From Linepithema humile (lineage: Eukaryota > Arthropoda > Insecta > Hymenoptera > Formicidae), in the NCBI RefSeq assembly GCF_040581485.1, contig NC_090131.1, positions 9,424,001 through 9,488,000 on the forward strand: DNA of 64,000 bases, given 5' to 3'. The notes below the pieces were generated by a model, which saw only the letters and a program-made list of their open reading frames with translations, ran no database searches and was not told the origin of the DNA. Below are positions 59,201-64,000 of this stretch, one piece after another. Made by a program: the position numbers and the translations under genes. Each line of letters begins with the position of its first letter. Positions within the stretch are counted from its first letter, which is position 1.

Positions 59201-61048
59201 CCATCAAGAAAACGAGTGCTGAATCTTCTGACAGCGAATATGAGGATCTGGAAAATAGCGACAACGAGGGTGATTTGGAAATATGACTAGCAAATGACAA
59301 GGACATCGTTATTCCGAAGAGCTATATTGAAGCCATCAATAGCCCACAAAAACTTCAATGGGAAATGGCAATGAAGGAAGAATTACACATGCTTGAACAA
59401 AGAAATGTCTGGGCCATTGTCCCACGAAGTACTGAAATGTCTGTAATAACTAATAGATGGGTTTATACTGTAAAAACTAATACCAAGGGCGAGATACTAA
59501 AATTTAAGGCAAGATTGGTCGCCGGAGGTCATCGGCAAATTTTTGGAATTGATTACGATGACGTATTTAGCCCGGTTGTAGACTTCTCGTTGCTCAGACT
59601 ATTCTATGCAATTTGTATCAGTGTATTAGGATGGCTATCATATCAAATAGATATCAAAGGAGCTTATCTATATGGTGAATTGAAACATGTCATTTATATG
59701 TTACAACCTCAAGGATCCGAAGGAGACGTGAACAAAGTTTGTAAACTAAACAAATCCATTTACGGGCTACACCAGAGTGGTAAAGAGTGGCATGCAAAAT
59801 TAAGAAAGACATTACTGGAACGCGACTTCACACCTTTGAAATCAGCCAATTGCGTATTCGGATATGAAGACAAGGCCATGCTACTAATTTATGTGTACGA
59901 TATTGCCATTTTTGCTGTCAATCAGCTCTACTTGGATATGGTAATATCCACACTAGAATCCTGCTTTGAAATCAAGAAGATTGGTCCGATAAGTAAACTA
60001 CTTGGAGTACAATTTATTAATGAAGGAGGAGTAATTGGTTTACATCAAAAACAATACATTGAAGAATTAAAGCAGCTGTTTCTCTCTATTAGTAAAGTAC
60101 CGCTATCATTGCCAGCACCTCCACATGGAATGCCGAGGCCGGATATACAGACCAATGAGGACGGCGCAAGATCTAATTATCCGTACAGAAATTTGTTGGA
60201 TTGTTTGCAATATATATCCAATCAAAGCAGACCTGACATATCATATTCAGTGAATTACTACGCTCAATTCTGCGAGAATTATAACAAATCTCTATGGGAG
60301 GGCCTTTGCGGCGTTGTGCGTTACTTATGGACTACACGAGATGCCGTTCTACATCTGAAGACTGACGAACTCACCATCAATACATACGTAGACGCGAGCT
60401 GGGCGGTAGCCAACGAACGAAGATCCATCACCGGTTATATAATTAGGCTCGGGACTGCAATAATATCTTGGAAATTGGTAAAACAAAAATGTATTTCGTT
60501 ATCGTCAATGGAAGCAGAGTATGTTGCTCTCAATGCAGCAGCTAAGGAAAATATATGGCTTCATAGAGTAGTGAAAGAATTTAGCAAGATTATACATCTC
60601 AATGTACCCAAGCCAGTAATATACTGTGATAATTTGGGAGCAATCAGTTGTTCCAAAAAGGATATCGAGAACTCGCGGACTAAGCACATTGAGCTTAGAT
60701 ATCATTATGTAAAAGACTGTATAAATCGTGAATTATTTGACTTGCAATTTGTACCTTCAAGAGAAAATATGGCGGATTATATGACTAAGACTTTTTCTAT
60801 TCAAAGGAAACCATATTTTCAAGAATTTATTTTCGTTAAATGATTTTGTTTATTTGCTGGTGAAGGGGCCATTTTGTAGGAATTTAGTTATATAATTATC
60901 GGTGCTGCCATCTATGTGTCACCAGTAATTAAGATTTAATGCGTGAGATGGCCACACTCACTTTAACTTCGCACTGTTCTGTTGTAGTCGTTACATACGT
61001 ATCTCTGATAATAAGTGTTCCGAAAGCTAATTCAATAAACAGTCCAAT
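56291..61048 (+). mobile_element. Copia retrotransposon with truncated 3' LTR
   Basis: 5' LTR 56291 to about 56611 (TGTAGGAATT ... CAACA), then primer site GGTTATGGGCCCAG. A purine tract GGTGAAGGGGCC precedes the 3' LTR at 60875. That LTR matches the first for about 175 bases and then leaves it at 61048, so about 145 bases are missing. The shared LTR parts differ at several places (for example CAGCAATTAGG and CAGTAATTAAG; CTGATAAG and CTGATAATAAG). No target duplication can be checked. Confidence 0.88.
56662..60843 (+). pseudogene. Copia gag-pol polyprotein, one nonsense codon, altered reverse-transcriptase site
   Basis: One frame of 1394 codons. Gag from MTDGQQYTTENLEDIQVST; zinc knuckle CFRCGKEGHMAKDC; protease VDSGASAHFC; integrase with finger (HRRLTHLN ... 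CLICPMAK) and DDE (THMDIWGPSK, RTDNGKEF, EQNGICERFNR); reverse transcriptase (RWVYTVKTN, FKARLVAGG, YQIDIKGAYLYG); RNase H (DASWAVANERRSITGYI, SSMEAEYVAL). TGA at 59284-59286 lies between integrase and reverse transcriptase. At 59890-59901 the catalytic YVDD is YVYD, so the first Asp is lost and the enzyme should be dead. Confidence 0.9.
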
Positions 61049-61489
61049 CCTATCTGAAAAAGTGCATGACATCGATTCTCGCATATCTCGAAAGTATTGT
61101 TGCCTCTTTTCCGCGATGCCGATTGGCTCTCTTTTTATACTGATTTCACGTATCTGCGTAACTGTTATTGCACTTATTTTGACAGTTTAAAAAAATATAT
61201 TTTGATAGTTGTCAAGGCAATATTGATTAGCAATTTATTGATTAGTTTATTAATGTTTCTATGACAGTTGTTTACATTTCCTCAAGCTGTCAAACAGTAT
61301 AGACGTATTCCGTGTTTCAAAAAAGTATTTTTGTAAAAAGAGTGAAAAAAAGAGCGAAGAAGTGAAAAAAGGAGAAGGAAGGGATAAAAGGGAAAAAGGT
61401 AAGTAATTATATTATATAATATTATAAGTGATATTAAACAGATACAATTAAATGGATACAAAAGAACAGAAAAAAAAGCGCACATGTAT
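61049..61489. other. unique DNA between Copia and the tandem array
   Basis: A purine-rich stretch ending AAAAAG then GTAAGTAATT at about 61398 looks like a + strand exon end (perhaps a 5' UTR), but there is no ORF to support it. Confidence 0.25.
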
Positions 61490-64000
61490 GGCTTAGTATA
61501 GTAAATTTTATATTTGTCGTCCTTTGAAAAATTTGCTATTAAGATATCATAATTCATTGAGTTACATACCATAACTGGATTTACATGATTCCTAAATTTA
61601 TTCAATAACTTTTCGGCGTAACTTGCCTCCATAGGGTCAGAAATCTTACAATTATCCTGCAGAAATATAGAAGCGCGAAATTTATTATAGAAACATGTTT
61701 ATGCAATAGAAATGTTTGGATTTTTTAAAAATTTATACGAACATTAAACAAATATTCATTCTGACATTAATTTCTTGCTACATAGTGTAAGAAAACAAAT
61801 GTTACGTTAAAAAAATTGTTTATCTACATTTATTTCCTTTTACATATAACTTTAAAATTTTTAAATCGTCCTTTGAAAAATTTGCTGTTAAGATATCATA
61901 ATTCATTGAGTTAAAAAGGCTGGCTCTATCTGTTTTACATGCATTTATTTCACAAAAATATATTAAATAATAAATTCTGTTATTTCACCATTTCTAATTT
62001 TTGTTATTACATAAATTGGACATTTCATATAGAACTTGTGGTAATTACATACCATAACTGGATTTACATGATTCCTAAATTTATTCAACAACTTTTCGGC
62101 GTAACTTGCCTCCATAGGGTCAGAAATCTTACAATTATCCTGCAGAAATATAGAAGCGCGAAATTTATTATAGAAACATGTTTATGCAATAGAAATGTTT
62201 GGATTTTTTAAAAATTTATACGAACATTAAACAAATATTCATTCTGACATTAATTTCTTGCTACATAGTGTAAGAAAACAAATGTTACGTTAAAAAAATT
62301 GTTTATCTACATTTATTTCCTTTTACATATAACTTTAAAATTTTTAAATCGTCCTTTGAAAAATTTGCTATTAAGATATCATAATTTATTGAGTTAAAAA
62401 GGCTGGCTCTATCTGTTTTACATGTATTTATTTCACAAAAATATATTAAATAATAAATTCTGTTATTTCACCATTTTTAATTTTTGTTATTACATAAATT
62501 GGACATTTTATATAGAACTTGTGGTAATTACATACTATAACTGGATTTACATGATTCCTAAATTTATTCAACAACTTTTCGGCGTAACTTGCCTCCATAG
62601 GGTCAGAAATCTTACAATTATCCTGCAGAAATATAGAAGCGCGAAATTTATTATAGAAACATGTTTATGCAATAGAAATGTTTGGATTTTTTTAAAATTT
62701 ATACGAACATTAAACAAATATTCATTCTGACATTAATTTCTTGCTACATAGTGTAAGAAAACAAATGTTACGTTAAAAAAATTGTTTATCTACATTTATT
62801 TCCTTTTACATATAACTTTAAAATTTTTAAATCGTCCTTTGAAAAATTTGCTATTAAGATATCATAATTCATTGAGTTAAAAAGGCTGGCTCTATCTGTT
62901 TTACATGCATTTATTTCACAAAAATATATTAAATAATAAATTCTGTTATTTCACCATTTTTAATTTTTGTTATTACATAAATAGGACATTTCATATAGAA
63001 CTTGTGGTAATTACATACCATAACTGGATTTACATGATTCCTAAATTTATTCAATAACTTTTCGGCGTAACTCGCCTCCATAGGGTTAGAAATCTTACAA
63101 TTATCCTGCAGAAATATAGAAGCGCGAAATTTATTATAGAAACATGTTTATGCAATAGAAATGTTTGGATTTTTTAAAAATTTATACGAACATTAAACAA
63201 ATATTCATTCTCACATTAATTTCTTGCTACATAGTGTAAGAAAACAAATGTTACGTTAAAAAAATTGTTTATCTACATTTATTTCCTTTTACATATAACT
63301 TTAAAATTTTTAAATCGTCCTTTGAAAAATTTGCTATTAAGATATCATAATTCATTGAGTTAAAAAGGCTGGCTCTATCTGTTTTACATGCATTTATTTC
63401 ACAAAAATATATTAAATAATAAATTCTGTTATTTCACCATTTTTAATTTTTGTTATTACATAAATAGGACATTTCATATAGAACTTGTGGTAATTACATA
63501 CCATAACTGGATTTACATGATTCCTAAATTTATTCAATAACTTTTCGGCGTAACTCGCCTCCATAGGGTTAGAAATCTTACAATTATCCTGCAGAAATAT
63601 AGAAGCGCGAAATTTATTATAGAAACATGTTTATGCAATAGAAATGTTTGGATTTTTTAAAAATTTATACGAACATTAAACAAATATTCATTCTCACATT
63701 AATTTCTTGCTACATAGTGTAAGAAAACAAATGTTACGTTAAAAAAATTGTTTATCTACATTTATTTCCTTTTACATATAACTTTAAAATTTTTAAATCG
63801 TCCTTTGAAAAATTTGCTATTAAGATATCATAATTCATTGAGTTAAAAAGGCTGACTCTATCTGTTTTACATGCATTTATTTCACAAAAATATATTAAAT
63901 AATAAATTCTGTTATTTCACCATTTTTAATTTTTGTTATTACATAAATTGGACATTTCATATAGTACTTGTGGTAATTACATACCATAACTGGATTTACA
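61490..64000. repeat. 483-bp tandem array, open at the window end
   Basis: TTTCGGCGTAACTYGCCTCC falls at 61612, 62095, 62578, 63061 and 63544: spacing 483 throughout. Units differ at only a few bases. The first unit lacks about 130 bases between two TAA trinucleotides. On the - strand each unit has two blocks that read like protein: one opening after TTTCTGCAG, DNCKISDPMEASYAEKLLNK and ending at GTATGTAA, and one after AAAACAG, RASLFNSMNYDILIANFSKD to GTAAAA. The array could be repeated exons or a satellite that caught exon-like sequence; I do not recognise the protein. Confidence 0.85.

Noticed and set aside
59284..59286. TGA as programmed readthrough in the second Copia
   Set aside because: It lies between integrase and reverse transcriptase, where Copia elements have no recoding, and the reverse-transcriptase site is also damaged.
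61939..62730. + strand ORFs of 90 and 102 residues in the tandem array
   Set aside because: They repeat with each unit and are rich in Phe, Tyr and Asn from AT-rich DNA; the - strand blocks look more like coding sequence.
61490..64000. CRISPR-like array
   Set aside because: Units are 483 bases of direct tandem repeat without variable spacers, in a eukaryotic genome.

Overview
This window is AT-rich, intron-bearing nuclear DNA from an insect, probably a hymenopteran and most likely an ant. The evidence is GT-AG introns, dense palindromic MITEs that begin CAGGGTG at TA sites, Copia elements primed from a methionine-initiator tRNA, PIF/Harbinger, mariner and MULE relatives, and a DUF4806-type gene. 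The ant assignment is inference from the style of the repeats; no marker gene was identified.

Layout. 1-6100: a palindromic MITE, a broken two-gene PIF/Harbinger element (transposase + strand, Myb-like partner - strand), a Penelope-like fragment with a hammerhead-like fold, and word-rich repeats. 6100-10450: nested MITEs. 10697-20717: the main cellular-looking gene, at least 13 exons, encoding two zinc fingers, a tyrosine-recombinase domain with R-R-H-Y, and a homeodomain-like tail. 20718-29370: gene-poor AT-rich DNA holding a 2.7-kb imperfect inverted repeat (23420-26110) and MITEs. 29667-31900: one - strand first exon and the 3' part of a DUF4806 gene. 32540-34945: a TTAA-flanked element and an alanyl-tRNA synthetase pseudogene. 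35149-37828: a foldback element with 153-bp tandem repeats in inverted arms and an 8-bp target duplication. 39000-53600: a nest in which a MULE (NOF-like) transposase joined to a ubiquitin-specific-protease-like domain has been split by an intact DD41D mariner, its 1.3-kb derivative and a full Copia element, and partly inverted. 54500-61050: a palindromic element and a second, older Copia. 61490-64000: a 483-bp tandem array running off the end.

The main points are: (1) the recombinase gene, whose introns are nearly all phase 1 and which has duplicated small acidic exons; (2) inversion between two mariner copies, supported by exact in-frame rejoining of the protease domain across the TA target; (3) the foldback element; (4) several repeats sharing a CCCAYAC-like terminus but each filled with its own degenerate palindromic word; (5) two genes each out of frame by one base at a run of nine A, which suggests homopolymer undercalling.
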